DNA of 64,000 nucleotides from M3007 sp035299505 (GCA_035299505.1 DATGWL010000090.1:1-64000), one strand, 5' to 3'. Shown: positions 8,963 through 17,007, numbered from the stretch's first letter. Numbers and translations are program-made. The notes: generated by a model not told the origin, from the letters alone.

Positions 8963-9676
8963 TTAGTGCGCTTGCTTGCGCATGATGCTGGCCAGCGCGC
9001 GGTTTAGTTTCTCTTCTCCGGTTTGGGATTTTAATTGGGCAATGGGTTGGTAAAATTGAACCTGCCCGTCTATCAGGTAAAGCACATCTGTAGTGAGTTC
9101 TTCCAGATCACTCAGGATATGAGATGTTACCAGAATTAATTTCCCTTTCCCTTTTTCCGCCAGTACTTTTTCTTTCAGGATCTCTGACGCCAGTGGATCC
9201 AGGCCTGCAGTAGGCTCATCAAGCACCAGTACTTCCGGATCAAATAAAAATGCCAGGCATGCACTCACTTTTTGTCGTGTACCACCGGAAAGGGTACGCA
9301 TAGCTTTATGAGCAAACTTGTCTACCTCGTATGCTTTGATTAGATCATCGTCGAATTCCTTTTGGCCTGCGCCACGAATTTCCCTGATCATATCGAACAC
9401 CTGACCAACCCGCATGTGGTCCGGGTACCGACCGATTTGAGGCATGTATCCGATGTGGCGACGGTAATCCCAGGTGCCAAGTATTGGCAGATTATGCAGG
9501 GTAAGGGCTCCACTATCTGGAATGACAAGCCCCAGTAAACACTTGATAAAGGTGGTTTTGCCCGATCCATTGGGCCCAATCAAAGAAACGGCCTGCCCGG
9601 CCTGCATAGTAACACTCACCTGATCCAGGGCTTTAAGCTTGCCAAATGATTTGGAAAGGCTGCTAGATTGTAACAT
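8963..9676 (-). CDS. nosF: Nitrous oxide reductase maturation ABC ATPase NosF
   Basis: This 237-residue ABC ATPase has Walker A GPNGSGKTT (34-42), the signature LSGGTRQK (129-136), and Walker B VLVLDEPTAGLD (149-160). An SHILSDLEE segment carries the switch histidine. Together with NosY it energises the NosD-linked step of NosZ maturation. The gene is separated from the upstream fasciclin gene by about 127 bases that contain a strong hairpin, while the gap to nosY is only 28 bases. NosF and NosY may therefore be expressed at a different level from the upstream genes. Confidence 0.93.
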   Translation of the reverse strand: MLQSSSLSKSFGKLKALDQVSVTMQAGQAVSLIGPNGSGKTTFIKCLLGLVIPDSGALTLHNLPILGTWDYRRHIGYMPQIGRYPDHMRVGQVFDMIREIRGAGQKEFDDDLIKAYEVDKFAHKAMRTLSGGTRQKVSACLAFLFDPEVLVLDEPTAGLDPLASEILKEKVLAEKGKGKLILVTSHILSDLEELTTDVLYLIDGQVQFYQPIAQLKSQTGEEKLNRALASIMRKQAH

Positions 9677-9689
9677 GACTGTAGACGTT

Positions 9690-9800
9690 GGATATTAGAC
9701 TGTTGGATGTGGATATCAGACTGCTGGACCTGATCAAAAGAAGTCAACCTGGTTCACTCCCTACAGATCAAGTCCAGTGTCCAGCAGTCTGATATCCAAC
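9690..9800. repeat. Strong hairpin with TTGGA-type repeats between the fasciclin gene and nosF
   Basis: A perfect 19-bp stem joins 9711-9729 (GGATATCAGACTGCTGGAC) and 9779-9797. A degenerate direct copy of the left arm (GGATATTAGACTGTTGGA) lies just outside at 9690-9707. The loop is about 49 bases. There is no T run, so it may be a processing or attenuation hairpin inside the nos operon. Confidence 0.7.
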
Positions 9801-9803
9801 ATG

Positions 9804-10361
9804 CTATTTAGGTAACAATACGTTGTCGATGACGTGAATAATGCCGTTGCTTGCTTGAACAGTGGCTACCACATTGGCGCCATTGACGGTGATTTTACCA
9901 TCTTTAACTCCGATCGTAACGCTGCCGCCGTTGGCCATGGAGACAATTTGACCATCCGTAAACATTTCTGGTTTGTACACAGCTACGGCCACGTGGTATT
10001 GAAGAATATCAGCCAGTGCATCTTTTTTATCGGGCTTGAGCAGTCCTTCAACCGTGCCGGCAGGGAGTTTATCAAAAGCCGCATTGGTTGGGGCAAAAAC
10101 GGTGAACGGGCCTGCATTTGACAATACGTCCACCAGTTCGGCGGCTTTAACAGCCGTTACCAGTGTGGTGTGGTCTTTACTGCCAACAGCAACCTTTACA
10201 ATGTCTTTTTGAGAATCATTGTCTTGAACGGAGGATTGACCACCATCTGCAGCGGCTGTTTCAGAAGTAGTTGTAGCAGCCGGAGTGTTTCCGGAACATT
10301 GACTGAGCCCCATCAGGCAGATCAGACTGCAGGCCAAGGGAAATAAAAAGTTGAGTTTCAT
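9804..10361 (-). CDS. Fasciclin-domain lipoprotein in the nos operon
   Basis: The 185-residue protein starts with a lipoprotein signal peptide ending LMGLSQC (Cys22), followed by a low-complexity Ser/Thr/Ala/Gly linker. A single fasciclin (FAS1/beta-Ig-h3) domain then fills the chain. FAS1 hallmarks are PFTVFAPTNAAFDKLP and the C-terminal NGIIHVIDNVLLP. FAS1 domains usually mediate adhesion or protein-protein contacts at the cell surface. Its place between nosD and nosF suggests a role connected with N2O reduction, perhaps as a periplasmic partner, but this is inferred from position only. The spacing to nosD is about 62 bases. Confidence 0.88.
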   Translation of the reverse strand: MKLNFLFPLACSLICLMGLSQCSGNTPAATTTSETAAADGGQSSVQDNDSQKDIVKVAVGSKDHTTLVTAVKAAELVDVLSNAGPFTVFAPTNAAFDKLPAGTVEGLLKPDKKDALADILQYHVAVAVYKPEMFTDGQIVSMANGGSVTIGVKDGKITVNGANVVATVQASNGIIHVIDNVLLPK

Positions 10362-10423
10362 ACTGTTGTTGAGTTAATGATGAACAGAACAAAGCTGCCC
10401 GGTCCTGTCTTCCAGGCAGCAGG

Positions 10424-11662
10424 TTACCAAAGGATTGGTTGCATAACAGGAGCATCATCCTTTAGCATTTCAGGTGTCAGTGACGGAATGATTTTCTCCG
10501 CTTTATCCAGCAGGTAAACCATAAAACTGCGCATCAACATCAAGCCGTAGGGCATGCGTTCCACTACTACCGCATACAGGCTTACCGGACGAAAGGGTAC
10601 ATCCCCGATTCCATCATGATTCAGATCGTAACCTTCATAACGGTCCCAATAATTGCTATCGAACGTATTGAGTACCAGAGAGCCATTGGTAGAAACATCA
10701 AATGAGTTTCCCATGAAATTATTCTGTCGAACGGTATTGGCATCGCAACTGGCCTGTACGCGCAATGCCCAACCATTTTCCTGGAAAGTGTTTTGTTCCA
10801 GTGTAATCCTACTGGCACCTTCCATGTAAACTCCGGCTGAGTTTCTTTCAAAACGGTTTTTCCAGATATGGCTGTCGGAAATGTCTTTCAGCAGTAATCC
10901 GTAGGCGCTGCTTCCCCAGTTAAAGCCAAATTCGTTTTCTGTCATTTTTACCTGACGGGAGTACATGACTGCCACCCCAGCGCCATTGTGGTGAAAGCGG
11001 TTGTGGTGGTAATGGTCGTTGTGGGAAAACATGAAGTGCAGACCATAACGAAGGTTTTGTTCGCTGTGGTTATACCTTATTTCAGAATCTGTTACGAATT
11101 CAAAGTAAATGCCATCACGTTGGCCGCTCAGGTGATTCCCTTCCACCATAGCCCGTGCGCATTTCCATAAATGGATGCCGTTGCCGCTGTTTTGCTCTTC
11201 TTTGATGACTCCCTGCACCTCGTTGCGGGAAATCAGGCAATCGTTCGTGTTGGATAAATAGATACCGAAGGTGCAATCCAGCACCCGATTATTGATGATT
11301 TTTACTCTGTCTGAAGATAGTACCTTGATTCCAGCCAGGTCGATGGTGCTCAGTTGTCCGCTGTTGCGAATCTCCAGGCCCTGGATGAGCACATCTGAAG
11401 CGTTTACTGTAATGATTTCACAGTTACGCAGTCCGTCAAGAACCGGAAATCCAATGCCAATCAGGGCAATAGGTTTGTTGACGGTAACATTCCCTTCTGC
11501 ATAGAAGCCCTCGTGTACCCAAACGGTATCGCCTGTTTGAGCCTGTTCAAGCGCCTGGTGAATATTGGTTAAGGTTTGACCCGGGCCAACATGCCACCCA
11601 TTGGCAGCTGCAAGCCAATGGGTGAACAACGTATGAATAAAAAGAAAGAAATATCGCATCAT
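10424..11662 (-). CDS. nosD: Nitrous oxide reductase maturation protein NosD
   Basis: The 412-residue protein has a short N-terminal signal sequence. A right-handed parallel beta-helix follows, made of repeated strands of the pattern N-x-F-x-x-N-x-x-G (for example HNRFHHNGAGV and KNRFERNSAGV). This CASH/NosD repeat series is typical of the periplasmic NosD that works with the NosFY ABC transporter to build the CuZ centre of NosZ. The C-terminal segment YWDRYEGYDLNHDGIGDVPF is a recognisable NosD feature. Two adjacent methionines (11662 and 11659) could be the start. The gene follows the haem-binding protein gene after about 50 bases. Confidence 0.93.
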   Translation of the reverse strand: MMRYFFLFIHTLFTHWLAAANGWHVGPGQTLTNIHQALEQAQTGDTVWVHEGFYAEGNVTVNKPIALIGIGFPVLDGLRNCEIITVNASDVLIQGLEIRNSGQLSTIDLAGIKVLSSDRVKIINNRVLDCTFGIYLSNTNDCLISRNEVQGVIKEEQNSGNGIHLWKCARAMVEGNHLSGQRDGIYFEFVTDSEIRYNHSEQNLRYGLHFMFSHNDHYHHNRFHHNGAGVAVMYSRQVKMTENEFGFNWGSSAYGLLLKDISDSHIWKNRFERNSAGVYMEGASRITLEQNTFQENGWALRVQASCDANTVRQNNFMGNSFDVSTNGSLVLNTFDSNYWDRYEGYDLNHDGIGDVPFRPVSLYAVVVERMPYGLMLMRSFMVYLLDKAEKIIPSLTPEMLKDDAPVMQPILW

Positions 11663-11713
11663 GGACTCCTGAGTAATATCCCTGGAGCCGTTTTGCGACC
11701 CTCAGGTAATGAG

Positions 11714-12190
11714 TTAATCGTCTTCCTGTTCTTTGGCGTTTTCCGTTTTTGCTCCACCTGATTGATTGAACCAGCCAGCCAGACTATTTTTTTGTTCCGG
11801 GCTCAATTGGGCTTCAGGATGCATCCAGGTATAGCTGGCCATGGGCATTTCGCCTTCCTGGATTACTTCGGCCACTTCTTCGAGGGCTTCCGCACGGTCG
11901 TTTGCCGGGAGTTGGCCAATGGTGGAAAAGTTAAGGTGTTCACGTCCCTCGCGCACGTGAGCAGAAAGCCACCAGGAAACCGGGGCAATCTGACTATACC
12001 AGGGGTAAACAGTTTCGTTGGAGTGGCAATCATAACAGGCTGCCTTCAACAGCCCTTTGATTTCCTCCGGTGGATTGGTAACCGCGCGAAAATCCAGTTG
12101 TGCATCCGTTGCAGGATTTGTTTGATTTGGGCGAATGAATTGGATCAGGATGAACAACAGGCCCAAACCGCCAATGACTTTTTTCAACAT
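11714..12190 (-). CDS. Membrane-anchored haem-binding (Haem_bd-type) cytochrome
   Basis: This 158-residue protein starts with one N-terminal hydrophobic anchor (VIGGLGLLFILIQFI). It then carries a single c-type haem motif, ACYDCHSN (Cys52, Cys55, His56), followed by ETVYPWYSQIAPVSWWLSAH. This order is typical of the Bacteroidota Haem_bd domain. The acidic tail (KEQEDD) is unusual. The ATG at 12190 is chosen because it opens the membrane anchor. It lies between nosL and nosD, so an electron-transfer or sensing role in N2O respiration is likely but not shown; a general periplasmic haem protein is the alternative. Confidence 0.85.
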   Translation of the reverse strand: MLKKVIGGLGLLFILIQFIRPNQTNPATDAQLDFRAVTNPPEEIKGLLKAACYDCHSNETVYPWYSQIAPVSWWLSAHVREGREHLNFSTIGQLPANDRAEALEEVAEVIQEGEMPMASYTWMHPEAQLSPEQKNSLAGWFNQSGGAKTENAKEQEDD

Positions 12191-12278
12191 GTTGCAAAGT
12201 TTTATTGCAGAATAAACGCTATAAAACCTTGTTTTATGGGCCAAATTGGGGTGATGTTGCTCAGTAAGACGCCTGATT

Positions 12279-13298
12279 TCAAAACCCCTGCTTTACCTCC
12301 TCCCAACGCATTTCCTGCCCTCCACCCAATTCGGTTTTTAAGGCAGTTCTGTGCTCTTGATATGTAAAACAGGCTATGTCGGCACGCATCGGACTCTTCA
12401 GGTCTTCGTTATTCAAAAAATAACCTTTTTGTACATCTGTCAATTGGCCGGTTTTAAAGTCAATTGCGAGAATAAGGGCTGTATTTTCTGGAATTACGTC
12501 GCCCTGTTTTATAAAATTAACCAGGCAATTCAGGTCGTCAAATTTGTACACCTTCCCTTTTTGAGTCACCAGTTCTGCGCCGTAACGCTTGTCAGTGAGT
12601 GTCATTTTACAGAAATAACAATTGTCTTCTCCGTAGCGAATAGGGTCTGGTTTGGGCGTACAGGCAGTAAATTGAATGGCTGTGAGCAGGACCAGCGAGC
12701 TGACCATTGCAACGCTTGATTTTTCTTTTTTCCGGTTTTTGAAAAACTCCCACCACCAAAGCACTGTAGCCAGCAAACATACTATAATGATCATCCACGC
12801 ACCAGTGTCCGGCCCAGAATATGAGGTGAAGTTGAGCAGATTTTTATACCCGATCAGGGGTGGTTGGTACGACATATCGGGCACTTTAATGGCGGCATTG
12901 GGATCAAGATTGTGACCATAATCATATCCCCAGGACCAGAAATCGTACAAGGCTGCAAATCCATACCCGTATGATAACAGGGTGAAAAAGAACAGCACAC
13001 GTCCACTGCCCAACGCCGCTGCTATCAGACCAACCAACATTAAAAAACCGATTAGCAAACCTATGTATCCAAACTCCGGGAACATATCCACACTGATGTG
13101 TTTCATTCCGATGTAGTGGTTGAGGCCATTGATGATATCAATACTGCCACTCAAATTGTTGTGCCAGATTTTCATTTCCAGGCCCTCCGGGTATTGAGGC
13201 GCCCAAAGCATGATCTGCCAAAGTGGAACATAAAATGTTGCTATCAGTGACAGGCTTGCTACCCCGAGGACGATTCGGGTGGTGTTGCTTAATTTCAT
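12279..13298 (-). CDS. nosL: Polytopic membrane domain fused to NosL copper chaperone
   Basis: The 339-residue protein has two parts. Residues 1-190 hold about four membrane helices (near 9-31, 78-97, 101-120 and 166-184). The basic stretch KNRKKEKSS is followed by a fifth hydrophobic segment ending QFTAC (Cys213), which looks exactly like an internal lipoprotein signal. The rest is NosL, with the copper-binding motif CYFCKM (Cys227, Cys230, Met232) and the KFDDLNCLVNF segment. NosL delivers Cu(I) to NosZ. The membrane half may take the place of NosB, the membrane protein often found beside clade II nosZ, but sequence comparison is needed to test that. A hairpin lies between nosZ and this gene. 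Confidence 0.85.
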   Translation of the reverse strand: MKLSNTTRIVLGVASLSLIATFYVPLWQIMLWAPQYPEGLEMKIWHNNLSGSIDIINGLNHYIGMKHISVDMFPEFGYIGLLIGFLMLVGLIAAALGSGRVLFFFTLLSYGYGFAALYDFWSWGYDYGHNLDPNAAIKVPDMSYQPPLIGYKNLLNFTSYSGPDTGAWMIIIVCLLATVLWWWEFFKNRKKEKSSVAMVSSLVLLTAIQFTACTPKPDPIRYGEDNCYFCKMTLTDKRYGAELVTQKGKVYKFDDLNCLVNFIKQGDVIPENTALILAIDFKTGQLTDVQKGYFLNNEDLKSPMRADIACFTYQEHRTALKTELGGGQEMRWEEVKQGF

Positions 13299-13313
13299 GT
13301 GAGGGAGTGTTTG

Positions 13314-13360
13314 GAATCTTACTGTCGGGGAGACTGGCAGCCCTCCCGACAGTAAGATTC
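13314..13360 (-). other. Intercistronic hairpin between nosZ and nosL
   Basis: GAATCTTACTGTCGGG (13314-13329) pairs perfectly with 13345-13360, a 16-bp stem with a 15-base loop. There is no T run on either side. It is likely an mRNA-processing, stabilising or partial-termination structure that would raise nosZ relative to downstream genes. Confidence 0.65.
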
Positions 13361-13388
13361 CCGATTAAACATCAATGGTATGTATCTC

Positions 13389-15389
13389 CTATTTAGATGT
13401 TCCGGTTGGCTCAGCTTTATTACCTGTGCTAAAACTCAGTGGTACATTTGATCCACGAGGTGAAACCCTCACATATCCTTGCATTTCCTGGTGTAAGGCA
13501 GAGCAAAAATCGGTGCAATAAACAGGGTATACTCCAACACGATCCGGAACCCATTTGAGGGTGCATGTCTCGCCAGGCATGATTAGAATTTCGGCATTGT
13601 TAGCACCTTTTACTGCAAATCCATGCGGTACATCCCAGTCCTGTTCCAGATTGGTAACGTGGAAGTAAACTTCATCACCAAGTTTAACACCTTCAATATT
13701 GTCGGGAGTAAAGTGGGAACGGATGGACGTCATGAGCACGTGCACTTTATTTCCTTCCCGGAAAACCTTGGCTTCCTTCTCACCTTTAGCTACATATGGG
13801 TGATTGTTTTCTTCAATTTTGAAGAATTTGACTGATTTAGGTTGAACCATGCTTGCCGGAATGGCTTCTGCATAGTGTGGCTCACCAGTGGTAGGGAAGT
13901 CTAACAGGAGCTTCATTTTGTCGCCGCTGATGTCGTATAATTGTGCGGATTGCGTCAATTCCGGACCTGTGGGCAGGTATCGGTCTTTGGTAATTTTGTT
14001 GTAGGCAATCACATATTTGCCGTGAGGTTTGCGGGTCGGACCACCAGGAATGCATAGGTGACCGATAGAATAATAGGTTGGCACGCGATCCACTACTTCG
14101 AGTTTTTCAATGTTCCATTTTACAATTTCCGAAGAAACAAAGAATGAGGTGTAGGCAAACCCTTTTCCATCAAATTCTGTGTGCAAAGGACCAAGGCCCG
14201 GTTTTTTAACTTCACCGTGCAGTACTGCATCGTATTTTAACACAGGAATGCCGTCAAATTCAGCTTCAAAGCTTTTATCGGCAATGGCTTTTTGAATTTT
14301 GTTGAATGAGAATACCGGAATAACAGCTGCCAGTTTACCTGAACCACAGATGTATTCACCACTAGGGTCTACATCGCAGCCATGCGGAGATTTAGGGCAG
14401 GGCATGAAGTATACAATGTCTTTGAGTTCTTTCGGATCTAAAACGATGGTTTCTGTTTCAATGGTCGAGGTAGCCGAATGTGTTTTTTCATCATATACAT
14501 TGTGGGCATAGCGCACTTTGGACACCTTTCCCTTGCCGGCTTTGGCATATTCCTCACATTTTTTCCAGTTAACTGCCATCACGAAATCCTTGTCTTTTTG
14601 GGAGGCATTCACTTCCAGCAATGTGTTGGCTTGTTCAGTATTGTAACAAGAGAAGAAGAACCAGTCGTGAGAAGGACCACGGCCACAGCGTGCCAGGTCG
14701 AAGTTTACACCGGGCAGAAGGACTTGGAAGCTAATGTTCATGCGCCCGGTTTCCGGATGGATACCAATAAAGGAAACTGTGCCTTTGAAGTTTTGCTTGT
14801 AGGTATTGATGGCTACATCCGGGTTGGATTCCTGATTGTCCAGAGGATAGGAGAAACGAGTGCCGGCAACGGCATATTCTGAGTTTTCAGTCAGAAAAGG
14901 GGAGGAGTGGTTGCCGGAACTGTTGGGAATTTCAATGATTTCTTCTGTACGGAAGGTGCCTAATCCAATTCGGGCAATGCGTGGCGTGTTGTTGCCATTT
15001 ACAAATGCCCAGCGACCATCATGTTCTCCATTGGTGGTGGAAAGTCCGATGTGGTGAGAGTCGTCCCAGGGTACATAACCATGTGAAGTATTCAGCATAG
15101 GTTTGGTTTCTTCGCTGAAGCCATATCCGCTTTCGGGATTAACAGAGAATACCGGAATGATACGGAACAGGCGACCTGAAGGTATGCCATAAACGCTTAC
15201 TTGTCCGTTAAAACCACCGGAAACGATGTTGTAGAATTCATCGAATTTACCCGGTGCTACGTACACTTTACTGGCGGCATCGCCTTCAACGGCGCTCACC
15301 GGATTACTGGGTTTACAGCCTGGCGAAAGCAATAGGGTTGGTAATGCCACGGCGGCAGTTATGATCAAAATGAGGTATGTGCGTTTCAT
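13389..15389 (-). CDS. nosZ: Nitrous oxide reductase, clade II (Sec-type)
   Basis: The 666-residue enzyme reduces N2O to N2 in the periplasm. The N-terminal seven-bladed propeller carries the CuZ histidines, seen in DSHHIGLS, CGRGPSHDW, PHGCDVDPSG and GLGPLHTEFDG. The C-terminal cupredoxin domain holds the CuA motif CTDFCSALHQEM (Cys625, Cys629, His633, Met636). The signal peptide (MKRTYLILIITAAVALPTLLLSPGC) lacks a twin arginine and ends in a possible lipobox, as expected for clade II NosZ. The ATG at 15389 is chosen; the longer frame to 15491 would overlap the cytochrome gene. No nosR is present, which is also usual for clade II. Confidence 0.97.
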   Translation of the reverse strand: MKRTYLILIITAAVALPTLLLSPGCKPSNPVSAVEGDAASKVYVAPGKFDEFYNIVSGGFNGQVSVYGIPSGRLFRIIPVFSVNPESGYGFSEETKPMLNTSHGYVPWDDSHHIGLSTTNGEHDGRWAFVNGNNTPRIARIGLGTFRTEEIIEIPNSSGNHSSPFLTENSEYAVAGTRFSYPLDNQESNPDVAINTYKQNFKGTVSFIGIHPETGRMNISFQVLLPGVNFDLARCGRGPSHDWFFFSCYNTEQANTLLEVNASQKDKDFVMAVNWKKCEEYAKAGKGKVSKVRYAHNVYDEKTHSATSTIETETIVLDPKELKDIVYFMPCPKSPHGCDVDPSGEYICGSGKLAAVIPVFSFNKIQKAIADKSFEAEFDGIPVLKYDAVLHGEVKKPGLGPLHTEFDGKGFAYTSFFVSSEIVKWNIEKLEVVDRVPTYYSIGHLCIPGGPTRKPHGKYVIAYNKITKDRYLPTGPELTQSAQLYDISGDKMKLLLDFPTTGEPHYAEAIPASMVQPKSVKFFKIEENNHPYVAKGEKEAKVFREGNKVHVLMTSIRSHFTPDNIEGVKLGDEVYFHVTNLEQDWDVPHGFAVKGANNAEILIMPGETCTLKWVPDRVGVYPVYCTDFCSALHQEMQGYVRVSPRGSNVPLSFSTGNKAEPTGTSK

Positions 15390-15441
15390 AAAGATGTTGA
15401 TTTGACTAATGTTAATTGGTGTGGGCTGAGGCTTCAGGGAG

Positions 15442-15909
15442 CTATTTTTCACCATCATTGGATCGCATGAATTCCAGAATTTTGCGTGCATCTTCCTGAG
15501 TCACATTCTGGTTGGGCATACGAACCAGACATTGTTCCAGCAGTTTTTGGGCCTCCTCGTCTTTTTCCAGCATCATTTCCACATTGGTGATCATATTCAT
15601 GATCCATTCGGGTCTACGATTTTTGGTTACACCAGACCAACCTGGGCCAACCAGTTTTTCGTTACTGAGTTTGTGGCAGGCCAGGCATTTGGATTCATAA
15701 ATGGCTTTTCCGGTAGCTATCCAGTCTTTATTCAGCGGGATACTGAGTTCCACGGTTTTTACTTCTGTGCCATGTACTTCCGGTTGGGGTGCAGCGGCTT
15801 CAGAAGGGGTTGGCGATTTTTTTGCGGCTTCATCTGCCTCTTTTTTGGAGGTACAAGCCACAAGCGCAAACATGATCAGCGCAGTGAACAAGGTTATTTT
15901 GTTGAACAT
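15442..15909 (-). CDS. Lipoprotein cytochrome c, first gene of the nos operon
   Basis: The 155-residue protein has a lipoprotein signal ending FALVAC (Cys19) and a charged, Pro/Ala-rich linker. A monohaem cytochrome c domain follows, with CLACH at residues 75-79 and a likely axial Met131 in VRMPNQ. It is the first gene of the operon, 52 bases before nosZ, so it is the obvious candidate electron donor to NosZ, in the manner of the cytochromes c in other clade II nos clusters. Its promoter has a TAnnTTTG element and an FNR-like palindrome. It should be anchored in a periplasm-facing membrane leaflet. Confidence 0.92.
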   Translation of the reverse strand: MFNKITLFTALIMFALVACTSKKEADEAAKKSPTPSEAAAPQPEVHGTEVKTVELSIPLNKDWIATGKAIYESKCLACHKLSNEKLVGPGWSGVTKNRRPEWIMNMITNVEMMLEKDEEAQKLLEQCLVRMPNQNVTQEDARKILEFMRSNDGEK

Positions 15910-15962
15910 GACAGGACAATGTGTTGGTTAAAATATAAAAGGAGTTAAAACTCTTTTTATTG

Positions 15963-15970
15963 CAAATGTA
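15963..15970 (-). promoter_or_regulatory. TAnnTTTG -7 element for the nos operon
   Basis: On the minus strand this reads TACATTTG, a perfect TAnnTTTG match, 54 bases upstream of the cytochrome c start. The palindrome at 15995-16006 is centred about 34 bases further upstream from the middle of this element, consistent with an activator bound near -41. Confidence 0.6.
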
Positions 15971-15994
15971 TCGGCGTGCTTAAACGGAGGGGCA

Positions 15995-16006
15995 TGATTG
16001 CCATCA
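15995..16006. promoter_or_regulatory. FNR/CRP-like palindrome of the nos promoter
   Basis: TGATTGCCATCA has perfect TGAT/ATCA half-sites separated by 4 bases. Its distance to the nos -7 element is that of a class II activator site. Confidence 0.6.
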
Positions 16007-16016
16007 GCCGACAAAC

Positions 16017-16028
16017 TGATTTTGGTCA
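16017..16028. promoter_or_regulatory. FNR/CRP-like palindrome of the Rrf2 gene promoter
   Basis: TGATTTTGGTCA fits TGAY-N4-RTCA. It lies 22 bases (two helical turns) from the nos site, and its centre is 31.5 bases before the TAATTTTG element of the divergent Rrf2 gene. Confidence 0.55.
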
Positions 16029-16053
16029 TACCGAATTCTGAAGTAAACAGCCT

Positions 16054-16061
16054 TAATTTTG
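16054..16061 (+). promoter_or_regulatory. TAnnTTTG element abutting the Rrf2 start
   Basis: TAATTTTG begins 12 bases before the ATG at 16066. Transcription would start at or very near the start codon, giving a leaderless or nearly leaderless mRNA. Confidence 0.6.
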
Positions 16062-16065
16062 CCCT

Positions 16066-16497
16066 ATGTTTTCAAAAACCTTCGGCTACGCATTACGCGC
16101 CACGGCGTATGTAGCCATTCATGGAAAAAACGGTAAAAAAGTAGGTTTACAGGAAATCTCGCAGTCGCTGGATATACCCCACCATTTCCTGGGTAAAATC
16201 ATGCAAGACATGGTCCGGCATGGTTTGTTGGACTCGATAAAGGGGCCTAGTGGCGGTTTTTTTGCCAATGAACGCACTATGGATACGCCACTTGTGGAAA
16301 TCCTGAAGATCACAGATGGCAGTTTGGTGTTTGATCAATGCGCGCTCAATATCAAGCGTTGCAATGCAGCTAATCCATGCCCGCTGCATCATGAATTTGC
16401 CCAATGCCGAAACGGGATGTTGCATTCCCTGGCGGAGAAGAATATTGGTCAGATGGCAGCTGAAGTAGAGGCTGGGGAGAGTTATCTGGCGAGGTGA
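16066..16497 (+). CDS. Rrf2-family transcription regulator with Fe-S cysteines (NsrR/IscR-like)
   Basis: The 143-residue protein has an N-terminal winged helix (LQEISQSLDIPHHFLGKIMQ is the recognition region; GPSGGF is the wing typical of Rrf2). Cysteines at Cys92, Cys99 and Cys105 have the spacing of the 2Fe-2S or 4Fe-4S ligands of NsrR and IscR; Cys114 is extra. Being divergent from nosZ suggests an NO-sensing NsrR-like role in nitrogen-oxide respiration, but a redox or iron-sulfur role cannot be excluded. Its own promoter carries an FNR-like palindrome, so the nos locus seems to have two layers of control. Confidence 0.88.
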   Translation: MFSKTFGYALRATAYVAIHGKNGKKVGLQEISQSLDIPHHFLGKIMQDMVRHGLLDSIKGPSGGFFANERTMDTPLVEILKITDGSLVFDQCALNIKRCNAANPCPLHHEFAQCRNGMLHSLAEKNIGQMAAEVEAGESYLAR

Positions 16498-16514
16498 TCG
16501 GGGAAAATGCAAAA

Positions 16515-16548
16515 CAAGAGCTATCCTGAAAACTCGGGATGGCTCTTG
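16515..16548 (+). terminator. Terminator hairpin after the Rrf2 gene
   Basis: CAAGAGCTATCC and GGATGGCTCTTG form a 12-bp stem with one G-T pair and a 10-base loop. AAAA precedes it and TT follows. It may end the Rrf2 transcript and, in reverse, protect against read-through from 16600. Confidence 0.55.
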
Positions 16549-16599
16549 TTGATTATTTAAGACTTGTGTTAAACCGCGTATTACGCTCCATTAGCCTGA

Positions 16600-17007
16600 T
16601 TACGGACTAATTTTGGCAAAAATGATTCCCACGACGATTGCCTGGAATACGCCGTAAATCAGCCAGGAAATTACCAGTGCGGGAGAAATGGCCAGTGAAC
16701 TGAATATAATCCACATTGATGGCAGGGTGGCGATCAGGCCATATACCAGGCCCATTTCAATGCCTCTCCACCAGAAAGCACCGTGGAAAAGCGATTTAAA
16801 CCTGCGCCAGAACCAAGCCAGCGCAAAGCTCAGAATATATGGGTGCAGAAAGTAGAACAGAGCCTTGTCCTGATCCAGGCTGAACATCGGATCGTAATAC
16901 AGCTCTGCCAGATTGGGGAACAGCATTACTACCAGATAAAGCGCCGCATAGCTGAAAATCAGCAATGCCGTTCCGGCTACCAGGCCTTTGATGAAAAAAT
17001 TTTTCAT
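16600..17007 (-). CDS. Small four-helix membrane protein of unknown function
   Basis: I do not recognise a family in this 135-residue protein. It has about four transmembrane helices: GLVAGTALLIFSYAALYLVVML, FLHPYILSFALAWFW, GLVYGLIATLPSMWII and LVISWLIYGVFQAIVVGIIF. Two short loops are rich in Trp, Arg and Phe (WFWRRFKSLFHGAFWWRG). It lies 41 bases after a YceI-type gene on the same strand, so the pair may be co-transcribed. No cysteine pair or histidine cluster suggests a cofactor. An inner membrane location is likely. Confidence 0.65.
   Translation of the reverse strand: MKNFFIKGLVAGTALLIFSYAALYLVVMLFPNLAELYYDPMFSLDQDKALFYFLHPYILSFALAWFWRRFKSLFHGAFWWRGIEMGLVYGLIATLPSMWIIFSSLAISPALVISWLIYGVFQAIVVGIIFAKISP

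Noticed and set aside
15390..15491. Longer N-terminus of NosZ in frame
   Set aside because: It would overlap the cytochrome c gene and bury the signal peptide; the ATG at 15389 gives a normal signal sequence.
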